Shown: in pieces, positions 11,722 to 24,319 of the stretch
Layout of the letters: the number at the start of each line of letters is the position of its first letter
How positions within the stretch are numbered: position 1 is the stretch's first letter
NCBI RefSeq assembly: GCF_963576615.1
Contig: NC_088715.1
Location: 51,686,007 to 51,750,006 of the forward strand
Source: Watersipora subatra
Taxonomy: Eukaryota > Bryozoa > Gymnolaemata > Cheilostomatida > Watersiporidae
Length of the DNA stretch: 64,000 bases
Direction: 5' to 3'
Made by a program: the position numbers and the translations under genes
Notes under the pieces: generated by a model
What the model saw: the letters and a program-made list of their open reading frames with translations, nothing else
What the model was told of the DNA's origin: nothing
Database searches by the model: none

Positions 11722-13157
11722 CAGTGAAACATGGATAACTCACCCTCGGATATAGCGAACACATGGTTAACTCGAATAGATTTGCTTGGTCCGTTCCCAC
11801 GCAATGATAAATGTCTCTATATAACTCGAACTCAACACTGTTAATTCGAACTGTTCTTTGCCCAACGGCTACCGAAACGGTTGCTATCACTTTAGAAAAT
11901 CACATTATTCCAAGACATGAGGTAAACCTCAACTTTTCATAATTCATAAGCGTTGTTATTACCACCATCGGCAAAATATTTTTGTTAACGACTTTTCTAA
12001 AGGTTTCGTGAAATTTGATTTATACCAAACATCCGCGTAGTGATCGCCCTTCGGAAGCGAGGTAAAGTGATGTAGCGAAAATGCCACGAATCGAGATGAC
12101 AGCAGGTTTTGCGGTGGTTTAAACTGAACTGATCGTATTCTGGTAGATATGACTGTTTATTTTACCGATAGCCAGAATAGACCGTGAAGTCTACAAAAGT
12201 ACATGTCACAATAAAACTACTGTGTAAAGCAAAATAACATAAAAAACATTATATAATTGACTTGAAAGTCACATTAAAACAAAAGCATTCAATTTAGTCA
12301 AATAAAATACATATAAGTATATAATAAAACTGACCTTTTGCCTCCGTAGCCTGCTAGTCTCTCACTTATAATTTTGTCACTTATTGATAATAAACTTTCT
12401 GTGCTGAGTTACATGCTGCCCACAGCACTACATGTAAAACTGCTACTGTGTGGCTAATCTGAAACTGGCGTATATATATGTAAAGGCAAATGTGAGTCAG
12501 CAAACAATGTCACCATTAAGGAAACTAGTGGAAGTCGTTTAGAAAAACCGTTTCCAGTGCGCAGCATGAGTATGTTTTAATAAGCAGTGTAATTATGGCA
12601 TAACTGATATTTTAATGTGTTTCGGCAAGGTTAATGTGTTTCATGTGTGGCCCGGTGGTGGCAGCGAACTATAGACATTACAATGAACTGTAATTTGTGA
12701 GTGCATAGGAAATGGTACTAGCTGACTTTACACTTCACAAGTGAGGTAATCTTTGCATAAACTTCAAGAAAAATCGGCAAAATTGATCGTGGGTAAAACG
12801 CTTAAAAGAAAAAGATGTCTTTTCTTTTGAGCATTTTAACAACGATCAAGTTTTGCCAATGTCAATCTAAAAAACGTCCTGGCAATAACATCACCTCAAA
12901 CAACGAACCAATCTCAAGTGATAGAAAAATCTCTATACTTTTTGATAAAAAACGTTTTAAACTTTACATTAGAAGCATTTAATTTGAAACAAGCCATTTG
13001 TGCTTTTGATTTATATTATAGATTGTATATGTACATGTATCTACTAATAAATAAGTAAATACATGGACTTGTGACAGTGCTCTGATAACTTGAACGCTCT
13101 GATAATTCGAACACTTTTGCTCGGTCCCTTGAAGTTTGAGTTATCCGAGTTTCACTG
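11722..13157 (-). mobile_element. non-autonomous pogo/Tigger-like element, copy 1
   Basis: Ends CAGTGAAACATGGATAACTC and GAGTTATCCGAGTTTCACTG are inverted repeats flanked by TA on both sides (11720-11721, 13158-13159). The termini resemble pogo/Tigger families in which CAGT-type ends are followed by ATAACTCGAA-like sequence. Left and right thirds match the copy at 41484-42608 in reverse orientation. The middle (about 12045-12740) is unrelated to that copy and holds a solo BEL LTR. No transposase frame is present. Confidence 0.75.
12130..12682 (-). repeat. solo BEL/Pao LTR (approximate edges)
   Basis: Shares an ordered set of short matches with the BEL-1 LTR: a TTTATTTTACC block, CCGTGAAGTCTACAA, then AAAACTGACCTTTTGCCTCCG, ending in CATTACA at 12682. 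The minus strand there starts TGTAATG, as in BEL-1. It replaces sequence found in the other pogo-like copy, so it inserted into that element. It is an old remnant of a relative of BEL-1. No internal region is present, consistent with LTR-LTR recombination. Confidence 0.55.
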
Positions 13158-13162
13158 TATAT

Positions 13163-14643
<1,481 letters not shown>

Positions 14644-15978
14644 AAAGGTTGACAACAAAATTGCAAAAGTGCAACAAAATTTACATTACAGTCTTTTTGT
14701 ATCAAAAAGGTTTACCATGTCTTATTCTGCTGTGTTGTAGGTTCAAAATATGTGAAAATGTGATTACAAGCTCTTAAAAACTCAAAAACTAACAGTTAGT
14801 CACAGCCATCACGGAAACTCCGTAGGTTGGAATCCCTCTCAAAAACGGCTCAAATGGGACATAGTTGAACACGATGTGCTTCTGTTTACACTTTCATGCA
14901 ACCTCATTCGTCGACATAATTTCACAAATATACTTCACGCATTCAATAAAACCATGTCTATTGTCCTTACGTGTCCATTTAATTATCATTGTAATGCTGT
15001 CACTTTGAGCATTAATATCTCAAAACTTAGCCTAAAAATCAGTTTAATTTTTTAACCTTAGCTCGAAAGGGTGCATATCATCTTCTGATAAACATGAGGA
15101 GCCTGTTGGTCACCTGTGATGGTCGAGAAATGCTGCAGAAATTATTTGCGTCATTAGGCAGATAATGTAGATCCAATGTTCACCATGTCTTACTCTGCTC
15201 TGTTGTAGGTTCAAAATATGTAGAACTCTGATTACAAGGTCTTAAAAACTCAAAAACGAACATTTTAAAAAATGACCGTAAACTGGAATCCCTTTATTTT
15301 GATGGCTATTCAATTGGATGTGGTTATTGTTTTGACATGTGATGTTATCACGTGAAATGAAAGGCCAATAAAAAGCTCAATATAACACTTCTCGTAGCAC
15401 TAGTTTATGACAAACACATTGGGTTCTACTAGAAACCCATACCAAATATTAGATGCTTGCTACTTTACAGTTTTGATTAAGTTTGGTCTAATCATTTAGT
15501 CATAATCTAATCATGCACTTATATCTCTTCAGCAGGCTCCTCGTGTTTATCAGAAGATGTTATGCACCCCCTCAAGCTAAGGTTAAAAAATTAAACTGGA
15601 TTTCAGACTAGGTTTTGAAATATCAGTGATCAAAGTGACAGTATTACAATAATAATGAAATATACGTGTAAGGACAATAGACATAGTTTTATTGAATGCG
15701 TGAAGTATATTTGTGAAAATATTTCGTCGAATGAGGTTGCATGAAAGTGTAAACGGAAGAGCATCGTGTTCAATTACGTCACATTTGAGCCGCTTTGAAA
15801 AGGTCTCTAACCTACGGCCGTTTTCGTGATGGCTGCGATTAACTGTTCGCTTTTTAGCTTTTAAGAGCTTGTAATCACATTTCCACATATGTTGAACCTA
15901 CAACACAGCAGAGTAAGACATGGTGAATCTTTTGATGCCAAATAACTGAAATGTGAATTTTATTACAAGTCAACCCTT
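14644..15978. mobile_element. foldback element, copy 1
   Basis: Left arm about 14644-15160 and right arm about 15510-15978 are long imperfect inverted repeats. Outer ends are AAAGGTTGACAAC and its counterpart GTCAACCCTT. Both arms contain ACCATGTCTTA.TCTGCTG and the TTTACACTTTCATGCAACC segment. A third partial copy of the arm lies near 15186-15290. No coding frame survives. A relative occurs at 19590-20399. Confidence 0.75.
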
Positions 15979-16566
15979 AATGCTGTTTTAGAGCTTGTAT
16001 AAATGTGTTCATGGGCAATATCAACATATGTTTTTTTTATAAAGTACAAATGAGCTGATATTATAAATTTTAGAATAAAGGCTCTAGTTAGAAATGGTCA
16101 TAGTTCTTAAAAGCATGTCATTTTTAGTGATTTCGCTAAAATTAAAGTTCATGTGATGTGAATATTTAGTGGGAGATGCCCTGAGATTGCAAGTGCATAT
16201 TGGTTAGGAATAGCCATCGTTATGTAACCACAGATGCTGCTTTATGTCTTATGTCCGTTCTAAGTTTTATGCCTTTCTGCTGTAACCACACATTCTATCC
16301 ATATTGTTAGTGCTGATGAATAACTGGGCAGTCAGTTGCAAATTCGCTTGAGTACTGCACGGTAATGTTATTGAATCTTGATAGTAAATAAAGAGCTGAG
16401 TTAATACACTGACAAACAAGCTACAGTTCAGAGCACTTTAATTAGGAGTTTCAAACCGAAAACTTTCACACTTTATTCAAATGTTACCGATGCCCACCTT
16501 TGAGAGACGTGTTGTTCGAGCTATGTTTTATAAATAGCCACTCACGCAAAACATGTCATAGAGATG
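15979..16566. other. no gene seen
   Basis: AT-rich sequence without a long frame, terminal repeats or other recognisable feature. Confidence 0.6.
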
Positions 16567-16744
16567 TCAAATACACTTGGAGTGTTTTTCATTTTTGTCT
16601 TCGTAGAATTTGGCGTTAGTTTGTGCAACTGTATGTTGCTTCATTATTTTAGAGTTGAGTAAATGTTCCCATAGGGTCTTCTTCAAACAGTATTGTTGAC
16701 CTTGAGAGAAGTTGGCTAAATATTTAGTGGCTCTATTTACATAC
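16567..16744 (-). CDS. candidate terminal coding exon, unknown protein
   Basis: On the minus strand a good acceptor (pyrimidine run ending TTTGCAG) at 16745-16771 opens into 58 codons, then TGA. The residues look protein-like (for example ATKYLANFSQGQQYCLKKTL, then WEHLLNSKIM) and are unlike the low-complexity frames around them. No matching upstream exon was found up to 17500, and I recognise no family. It may be a last exon of a host gene or a transposon relic. Confidence 0.3.
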
Positions 16745-17385
16745 CTGCAAACATAAATAAACAGATAAAAGCATACCATCTTTTGAAAATGACATGCCAA
16801 TAAGTCCCCATCATTCAGAAATTTAGCTGTGTGCTGAAAGAACCATTAAAAGCTCATTACTTATGCAACACCAACCAAGTCATAAAAAAAATATGTAAAC
16901 TTCAGACAAATGAAGTTTCTAAAATTGTAAAACAGCCTGAGTGTAAATTTGAAAGAGAGCCAAATGAACATGAGAAGGTTACATCTCCCTTACAAAAAAA
17001 TAAACTAAAACTAATTAATGGAAAAGCCGTATTTTCCATAAAAATCTGCTTTATAATATTGTTTTTCAATGTAAAATTATAGATTAAATACAGCAAATTG
17101 AAACTAAAAAAATATAACATTTTTCTAAACAAGAATTATTCTACCAGCATGGCAAAAGCTGATCCGCAGTTTTACCTTTCGCAAAAAATTTGCTGCATAT
17201 AATCTTCGCCTTGCCTATCTCATAATCAGGAGCATGGCTTGAAAGTTTATCATGATGTTGTCATACAAAGTAAAGGTACAATAATTTTGACTTTGTTTTT
17301 TTTTCTGAATAATAAATTGGCAATAGATGGTCTGTGTTTATATTCTAGTGTTTTCATTGGCTGGATGACAACTGAGTTGACTCAG
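16745..17385. other. no gene seen
   Basis: AT-rich stretch upstream of the pseudogene promoter. Short frames on both strands are Lys/Asn or Phe/Ile rich and look spurious. Confidence 0.5.
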
Positions 17386-17420
17386 TATAAAAAGGTTGAT
17401 TGAGTTAATTGGGTATAAAA
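17386..17420 (+). promoter_or_regulatory. duplicated TATA region upstream of the peptide pseudogene
   Basis: Two TATAAAA boxes (17386 and 17414) lie 28 bp apart, each preceded by GAGTTGA/GAGTTAATT-like sequence. The functional gene on the minus strand has only one such box (44442-44448) in the same context, GGGTATAAAAAG. The second box here is the conserved one. Confidence 0.6.
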
Positions 17421-17498
17421 AGCTTGCCTCCTGTGCTTTTATTCATTACCTTGTGGTGACAGCAAACGACTACTTACTATTTATACATTTACCTGTTT

Positions 17499-19460
17499 AT
17501 GAACAGCATGAAATCTTGTATAAGTAATAAGAGCGCTAAAAACTTTGTGCGAGCTCTTTTTATTCACTACACGAGCGCTTTTAACACCATCAATCCAGCG
17601 CTGTTAATGAAGAAAATGGTTTCCCAGCATGGCATTCATCCAAACATAATCAACTTGCTATACAACTTTCTAATCAGCCGAACACAAACTGTTAAGACTT
17701 CTGCAAATACATCAGCCATAATCAAATCAGCAACAGGAACACCTGAGGGGTGCATCATCAGTCCCTTGATGTTCTCGTTCTACGTCTCACACATGCCATG
17801 TCAGCACGATAACATCAAATACATCAAATATGCGGCCGACACAGTGGTCCTGGAGTTCCTTACAGCAACACGAACATCAAACCTCCAAGATGAAGCAGAT
17901 AATCTCAGTAACTGGTGTGCTGACAATGACCTTTTCCTGAACTCTAAAAAAACTAAAAAGTTAATCTTCAGTAACTGTTGGGATAATCCTGCCATTTACA
18001 ATCTAGTCATAAACAACCCAACTATTGAGCAGGTGTCAGAATTCACCTACATGTATTTCAGCACAGTTCTGAACCAGAAACTAGACACTTTGAAGCCAAT
18101 ACTGAAAAGTGTGTATCCAAAGCTCACAAAAGACTACATATTATGAGTAAACTGCGGCATCTGGGTATCAACGCTAGTCTCATCACAACATGCTATAAAT
18201 CTTTTATCGGAAATGCTCTGACTTTCCATCTTCTCCCATCTCACCAATGACTCTAAGAAGTTATTACAAAAGGTAATAAAATCAGCTATGAAACTTGGTG
18301 GGGTTTCAGTGTAGCAGTCTGTCCAAAAACTATATGACTGCTGCCTAGCCATAAAAAGCTTAAGACTAATAATATCAGAAATCACACCAATCTTAATTTT
18401 GACAAAACAACCCTCAAAACGTCTGTCTACAACAAAATTTAGAGTGAACACTGTTTTAGATCTAAGTGTATATCATATCTTAATCACATTTTTACCAAGT
18501 AATATGATATTTATGGTTTTACATTTTTATTTTATTTATGTATTTTTCAGTCAGCATCAGTTTTTTCTGAGCGCATATACAAGCATATTTTTTTACTGAG
18601 ACATACGCACACACTTTAACTTTATGAACAGCATGAAATCTTTACTTTCAGCAGATGGTTGTGGTTGTTACAGCAATGTTAATTGTAGAATCTGGCGAGT
18701 AGATTTTCTATCTGTTAGTAATCTAAACTTAGTCAAACTCTTGTCTAGGTAATCTACTCATCCTTTGAGAGTGCAAGGATTTATGTGAATTTATTATTTA
18801 GACTCATAGTTCATGCTCACTAATATGTCCCTGTTTGTGGTACACAACATTCCATATATTGAAAACACTCATTCTTCTATATTCAACCTTCTAAATACAT
18901 CTTATAATTTTGTAGCTCCTGCAGAGAACAGTGAGACATCCTTGGCAAGGTCAAAGAGGTTCTTTATCGAAACTGGCAGATGTTCGTTTAAGATGAGTTG
19001 CTGTAAAACCATTGAATTTCTAATTGGCTCAGTAATATTATTAAAAAAATATTTATGGTACCAATAAAAGAAATCAATGAGTTCGGCTAAATTTCTAACT
19101 GCTTTTAGCCAACAAAATCGAAAAAAACGTGTTTCAATTTGTAGTTACCAATGAAATCATGATTTTTGTAATGAAACAATACGAAAACTCCAATACCATA
19201 CTCAAAATTAAAAATGTGAGCAAATTCAATAAATTTTTTGGTAACTCAAACTAGCTAAAAATAGTGCAAAGTTATTTCAACAGTAAGTAATTTTTCTTGT
19301 AGATACTTTGTATATACCCAAGTCAGTGTGACCAAGAGGCTGGAGAACTCTGTATCATTTGGTACTGCGGAACTCATTGCGCTGTACCAGAAATAGATCC
19401 AGCTGACGTGCCTGTTCTTCAACCTAGTGACTACCAGTGTCTCAACAAGAATAATCCTGA
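17499..19460 (+). pseudogene. broken paralogue of the eight-cysteine secreted-peptide gene
   Basis: Homologous over promoter, three exons and introns to the gene at 43238-44363. Exon 1 starts at ATG 17499, is split by a LINE and resumes at 18624-18694. Exon 2 is 18916-18992 and exon 3 is 19303-19460. Exon 2 keeps SLARSKRFF and exon 3 keeps SQCDQEAGELC and HCAVPE, so cysteine spacing is retained where readable. The part after the cysteine block differs most (PVLQPSDYQC). No counterpart of exon 4 was found before the foldback element at 19590. The copy looks dead, with about four breaks counting the LINE. It is inverted relative to the functional gene and 25 kb from it. Confidence 0.85.
17518..18620 (+). 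mobile_element. 5'-truncated LINE with reverse transcriptase fragment
   Basis: Flanked by a perfect 22-bp target duplication (17496-17517 and 18621-18642; it contains ATGAACAGCATGAAATCTT), so the 1.1-kb insert edges are exact. The frame that starts at the host ATG 17499 and runs to 18146 joins six host signal-peptide codons (MNSMKS) to reverse transcriptase. Visible RT blocks are ALFIHYTSAFNTINPALL (motif A with His where Asp is expected), GTPEGCIISPLMFSFYV (motif B) and KYAADTVVLEF (Ala-Asp for the usual Asp-Asp). Two catalytic positions are therefore altered. Related residues continue past 18146 in another frame to about 18450. It fits the CR1/L2/Jockey group. There is no poly(A) tail; the end is CACACACTTTAAC. 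Confidence 0.85.
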
Positions 19461-19589
19461 GTAAGCCTCCAACATGCATAAGTTCTTTTCGGAATTGTCA
19501 TTTTACTCAGCTGACCAAAATAATCTGTTGCTCTCACAACCCAGAGAGAGCTAGCTCCCTGTTATAAATTTTAATAAAAAAACACCTCA

Positions 19590-20399
19590 TTACAACCTTT
19601 TTATATTTTCACAGTTGTCGAGAGAGATTAAAAGCTAAAAAACGAACAGTTAATCGCAGCCACACGAGACTGCCGTAATTTGGATTCTCTTTCCAAAACA
19701 GCTCAAATGTGACATAGCTGTGGAAAAAGATTTCTGTTTACACTTTCATGCAACCTTATTCGTCGAAATATTTTCACAAATATACTTCCCACATTCAATA
19801 AAACCATGTCTATTGTTCTTACGCGTCTGTTTTATCGTCATTGTAATGCTGTCACTTTTAGCAGTGATATCTTATAACTTACCGTAAAAATTCATTTAAT
19901 TTTTTAACCTTATCTCGAAGGAGTACATGTCATTGTCTGATAATCATGATGAGCCTGTTGGTCACCTGTGATAATCGAAAAGCGCTGCTAAAATTATTTG
20001 CGAAGTATTGGGTCACATGATCAGATTACGACTTGCCGATTAGACCAAACCGAAACAAAACTGTAAAGTAGCGAGCATCTATATTTGATATGGAGTCTTC
20101 AGTAAAACCCGAAGCGTTCGTCATAAACTAGTGCTACGATAAGTTTTAAATTGAGTTTTTTATTGGCCTTTCAATTCACATGAGAACATCACGTGACAAG
20201 ACAATAACCATACTGTAATGACTAAGTCAGAGAAATAAATAGATTTCAATCTACGGCGGCTTTTCGTTTTTGATCTTTTAAGAGCTTGCAATCACATTCC
20301 CACATATTTTGCACCTACAACACAGCAGAGTAAGACATGGTGAACCTTTAGATACCAAATAACTGTAATGTGAATTTTGTTGCACGTCGATCTTTAACA
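19590..20399. mobile_element. foldback element, copy 2
   Basis: Shares with the 14644-15978 element the segments TTTACACTTTCATGCAACC, CAATAAAACCATGTCTATTG and GAGCCTGTTGGTCACCTGTG, and the right-hand terminus ending CAACACAGCAGAGTAAGACA to GATCTTTAA. The left edge is unclear, somewhere at 19560-19600. It is non-coding. It sits where exon 4 of the peptide pseudogene would be expected. Confidence 0.65.
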
Positions 20400-20814
20400 A
20401 GCCAAAAGGATTGTAAAGAAGCTGATTTTAAATGACAAATGCAAGTAATTTAGTTAAAAGCTGATCAACTTTAAATCTAAGTTGTAAAAATTGAAATTAA
20501 TAATACTGCCATTCCAAGGTTAGGATCTTTGTTCGATCTTTCATCTCATCAATGGCAGTTGGAAAGATTGTTTCATTTTATTTTGACTTCTACATTATCT
20601 TAGTTGTTATTTATTGAATGCTTTATCTCATTGGCTCTATCTCATTTAACCTTTGGAATGCTCTTACAAGTCATCCCTGTAGTTTCTAGCTCCCTAAAAG
20701 TAGAAATAATGCTTTTTCCATTTGTTGGCAGTTTTGCTATTTTTCTCCAGACTCATCAACTTATAGTGGGTTATATTTTCACTGTTGTAAATTAGTTCTC
20801 TTTAAACCTATAAG
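20400..20814. other. no gene seen
   Basis: AT-rich. A short hydrophobic plus-strand frame at 20604-20795 is judged spurious. Confidence 0.5.
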
Positions 20815-20935
20815 ATGAGCTTTTCTACAATAAGAGTCATGTCTGTCCTTCCATTCGTCTGATGTTCGTCATTCCTTCCGTCCTTCTGCCGAAGCCGAAG
20901 AGGAAGTTTGGGAAAAGCTAGCATCACACAGGATG
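20815..20935 (-). repeat. SINE tail fragment
   Basis: On the minus strand it ends CTCTTATTGTAGAAAAG, the tail type seen in the SINEs at 44752, 48825 and 56150. The preceding GAC-rich segment resembles the body of the 48825-48990 copy. The tRNA-like head is missing. Confidence 0.45.
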
Positions 20936-21023
20936 TAACTGATGACTTTCAACATAACACCTGGCCACCTCTACTAGTTTATAGCTAGATTGGCATATAC
21001 ACAAAATTATTTCCACTAGCACA

Positions 21024-21345
21024 CTTAGCAGTCCATTGCATCGTGAGAGATCGTAATGAGTAATCAGTAATAAGTAATCAGTGGAACGTTGAAGAATAAA
21101 TAATAACTAGTACGCTTGGCAGTCCTGTGCATTGTGAGAGATTGTAATGAGTAATCAGTATGGGCATAGTTAATTCATGTAGTGGCAAGGTGGCTGAGTA
21201 ATGTAGTGGTTAAGGTACTGGCCTGTAAATGGGAGTATTTGAGTTCGATTCTGGTGAAACAATTTTTTTTCCTAAAGCTCTTAGGGTGGTTTTAAATAAA
21301 TGAACGGACAAAAACTGCTCCTAAAATAGTAAAGATTTAACTTTT
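21024..21345 (+). repeat. tRNA-derived SINE with upstream module
   Basis: Two copies of a module (GTGAGAGATCGTAATGAGTA at 21042 and a near copy at 21135) precede a tRNA-like head at about 21190-21260, with an A-box-like GGCTGAGTAATGTAGTGG and a B-box-like GAGTTCGATTCTGG. The tail CTGCTCCTAAAATAGTAAAG resembles other SINE tails here. tRNA-headed SINEs are transcribed by RNA polymerase III and spread with LINE help. Confidence 0.65.
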
Positions 21346-22489
21346 TTGGATTATAAAGGAAAGTCTGTTTAAAGATAAGGTTAGATAAAACTTTAGTTGA
21401 TTTGATCAGAAAATATAGGCTTTTTTGATCATTTGCGATTGTTTTTTATGTTTAAGGTGGTGTGACTGCCAGGGTTTTTAAGCGTAACATCGACAACATT
21501 TGATCGCGGTTAAAATGCTCAGATCGATCGCAAGCGTGATTATCATGTCTATAATTGCAAAGAGACCAACAGAATGGAGACTTATCACGCTATATAACTT
21601 AGAAGAATTAGCCGGTATCAACTATTACAATGGTAATAACTAGTTTATTATCGTTCACAAACTAACTTTTATTTCAGTTTCACAAAAATATTACTGCATT
21701 ACTTATTTTTTTAAAGTTTCCTAGTTTTGAAAGATGATTCAACAAAGAAAGCGTTATAACCCATTACTTTTGTATAAATACAATAGGCCTATGTACTAAC
21801 CATTCTTAATACATATCTGCATTACTTCAGTTTCTCTTGTCATATAGACAAAATTGTAGCAATCAGATTTTTATTTTCAAGGTCACTCAAAGGTTAAACT
21901 GTTGAATGATAATGACTCCTTCAAATCTGACTGTTTGAGTCCTTTATGATCTCAAAACAGATCATCAAAGAGTTAGTTGCCAAAAACTAAACAAACATAA
22001 GGACATGAGGACTGTGTCACGTCCTTTACCAATAGCACAAGGAATTTCATTCACGTATGGCATGACACTGTGGCAAAAATGCTTGTTATTATAAAGCCAC
22101 TTTTTGGCATTCTAAAGGACTTGCAAATACTTTGGCCAGCGAGTATGATGCATGGCCCACTATCCTATGCAGTTCCTGGTAAATTTGTTACTCCTGCTTT
22201 GCTAGAATTTCTAATTTGTAGGAAATACAGATTTTTCACAACATGAATAGCTTCCCATGCATAACATGAGCAGAAGTTTGAAGTATCGTAGCTTTATAAT
22301 AGCCAAACCTTTTTTACTGTTGAGAGATGAAGTGAGACAATAGAAGAAAGAAGTTTTTTGAAGGCAGATTTGCATTCTCTGTCAATATGGCTTTAATCGC
22401 ATGGCTTTTTTATGCATCAAACTCTTTATGCGACAAAGGTTATACGTATGCATAAGCCTACATACTTTGATGTTTAAAAATCAACACCA
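21346..22489. other. no gene seen; pogo-like fragment at 21455-21540
   Basis: Mostly unremarkable AT-rich DNA. GGTGGTGTGACTGCCAGG near 21459 and the following GATCGCGGTTAAAATGCTCAG match the interior of the pogo-like elements at 33580 and 41700 (plus orientation), so a short decayed copy lies here. Confidence 0.5.
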
Positions 22490-23186
22490 AAGTATGTATG
22501 TACGCATGTACGTACATACATACGTACATAGATACATATGTATGTACATATGTAAGTACATGTGTACATATGTACGTATGTACGTGTGCACAAATGTACG
22601 TATGTATGCATGTGTGTCCGTATGTACGTGTGTACGTATGTATGTGTGTACGTATGTACATATGTATGTGTGTACGTATGTACGTATGTATGTGTTTACG
22701 TATGTACATATGTATGTACGTATAAATGTACGTATGTATTTATGTACATATGTATTTATGTACGTATGTACGTGCGTATGTATGTACATATATACGTACA
22801 TATGTATGAACGTGTGTACGTATATATGTACATACTTATGTACATATGTATGCACATACATATAGCTATTAGATTAACAACTTGTGAAACACTTTTTCTC
22901 AACTCACACAAAATACGTACACACGTACACATATGTACATACTTATGTACATATGCATGTACGTATGCATGTACATATGTACATATGTACGTATGTACGT
23001 ATGTACGTATGTACGTATGTACGTATGTACGTATGTACGTATGTATAACATTTTATTGGCATTAGTAATCATCAACAAAATGTTGTCCGTTGTTACATGC
23101 TCCCAGGAAAAAAAGAAAAGACAGAAACCACGAAATATTGTGTGAGTTGAGAAAAAGTATTTCACAATTTGGTAATCTATTAGCAT
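22490..23186. repeat. ACGTAT-rich satellite with an inverted-repeat hairpin
   Basis: Tetranucleotide-based TACGTATG/TACATATG repeats occupy 22494-22862 and 22915-23046. The second block is embedded between a roughly 50-bp inverted repeat: 22864-22914 (containing ACTTTTTCTCAACTCACACA) and 23135-23186. The reading frames of Tyr, Val, Cys, Met and Thr that cross it on both strands are artefacts. Confidence 0.85.
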
Positions 23187-23999
23187 TGCTCAAGAATCAG
23201 CATAACAATCTGAAGGTTGCAGTAACAGAAAGTTATTAAATTGAAACATATGATGGTGTAGCCTATGTAGTATTTTGGAGTCACGAAGTAGAAGACGATG
23301 TTTGTCATATGTGTGGAAAGATACATACAAATATTTTGGGAATAGTTTATGCAAAATTTTAAACTATTTTACACAAATGTAGAATCAACCAAATTTGGGG
23401 TAATGCACAAAATTTCTCTGCTACAAGTACGTATGTACAAAGCTTTTGTGATCAGTCAATGATTGCTGCTCAAATAAATGGAGAAAAAATTATTATATTT
23501 ATATATTATTATTTATATATTATATTTATATCATATATTAGGAAACTTTTGTCAACTATTAATAATCTGATATGTTCTTTTGCTTCATTACATCATTAAT
23601 AAAACTTTTATTTTGAAATGCTTCTTTAAAAAGCTTTTGACAAGCTTTCATGTGTGCAAAATATTAAAATGAACTATACAGCATAAAATTTACACCAAAA
23701 GTGTTGCTTATATGTTTTCCGTTAGTCAAATAATTCAGCTTTTAAAATCTAATTTACTTCATAAATTTTACATAAAGTCCATTTCCTTTCCTGTCATTAT
23801 CAATCTTTTACTGATTGGTCGCTTTTATAAAAATCGTTCTCCTGAAAGACCAAAATTTTAATCACCGTTTTTATGGTATTTCATTCACAAGCTTTACGAA
23901 TACGTACTTAAATACAATGATTTTTTATTTATTTCTGCTGGTATAATAACATGAATGGGCTGGCTGCAATAGACGGTGTGGTGTGTCTCTTGCTAAAGA
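23187..23999. other. no gene seen
   Basis: AT-rich, with a short ATATTATTTATATATT tract at 23490-23540. Nothing else recognised. Confidence 0.6.
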
Positions 24000-24319
24000 T
24001 TTAACATCAAATGGTTTATAACAACAAAATCCGGGTGAAAATTAGCTTAAGATAATTGAGTGTACACGGGCTAGTCAATTCGCTCAGTGAATTTAAAAAA
24101 AAGTTTCGAATCAAAAAGCTCAAGATTAAGCTGAGCATTTTAATTGTAATGGTGTTTTGTTGATTATAATCCCAAAACATCCTGGCAGTCAAATCACCTC
24201 AAGCTTCAAAAACGATCTCAAATGATAAACAAATGACTACACATTCTAATAAAATATATTAAAATCTTGTGTAACTTTATTTTTAAAAGCTTGACCTTTT
24301 GACCTTTTTCTTTTATTTC
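24000..24319 (-). mobile_element. decayed pogo-like fragment, target of BEL-2
   Basis: GAGCATTTTAATTG, ATCCTGGCAGTCAAATCACC and GATCTCAAATGATA keep the order seen in 12820-12950 of the pogo-like copy 1. BEL-2 entered at 24319, next to this old fragment. No terminal repeat is visible. Confidence 0.5.

Noticed and set aside
15583-15888. 101-codon minus-strand frame
   Set aside because: Lies in the foldback element arm. The same sequence in other copies is not open.
17499-18146. A 215-codon frame that could be called a reverse-transcriptase gene with its own start
   Set aside because: The first six codons belong to the host peptide gene. The rest is a truncated LINE flanked by a target duplication, with altered catalytic positions.
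21190-21260. Functional tRNA gene
   Set aside because: Box A and B are present, but the arms do not fold properly, and the unit is embedded in a SINE with a family-type tail.
22401-23145. Overlapping Tyr/Val/Cys-rich frames on both strands
   Set aside because: They are translations of the ACGTAT satellite and appear in several frames at once.
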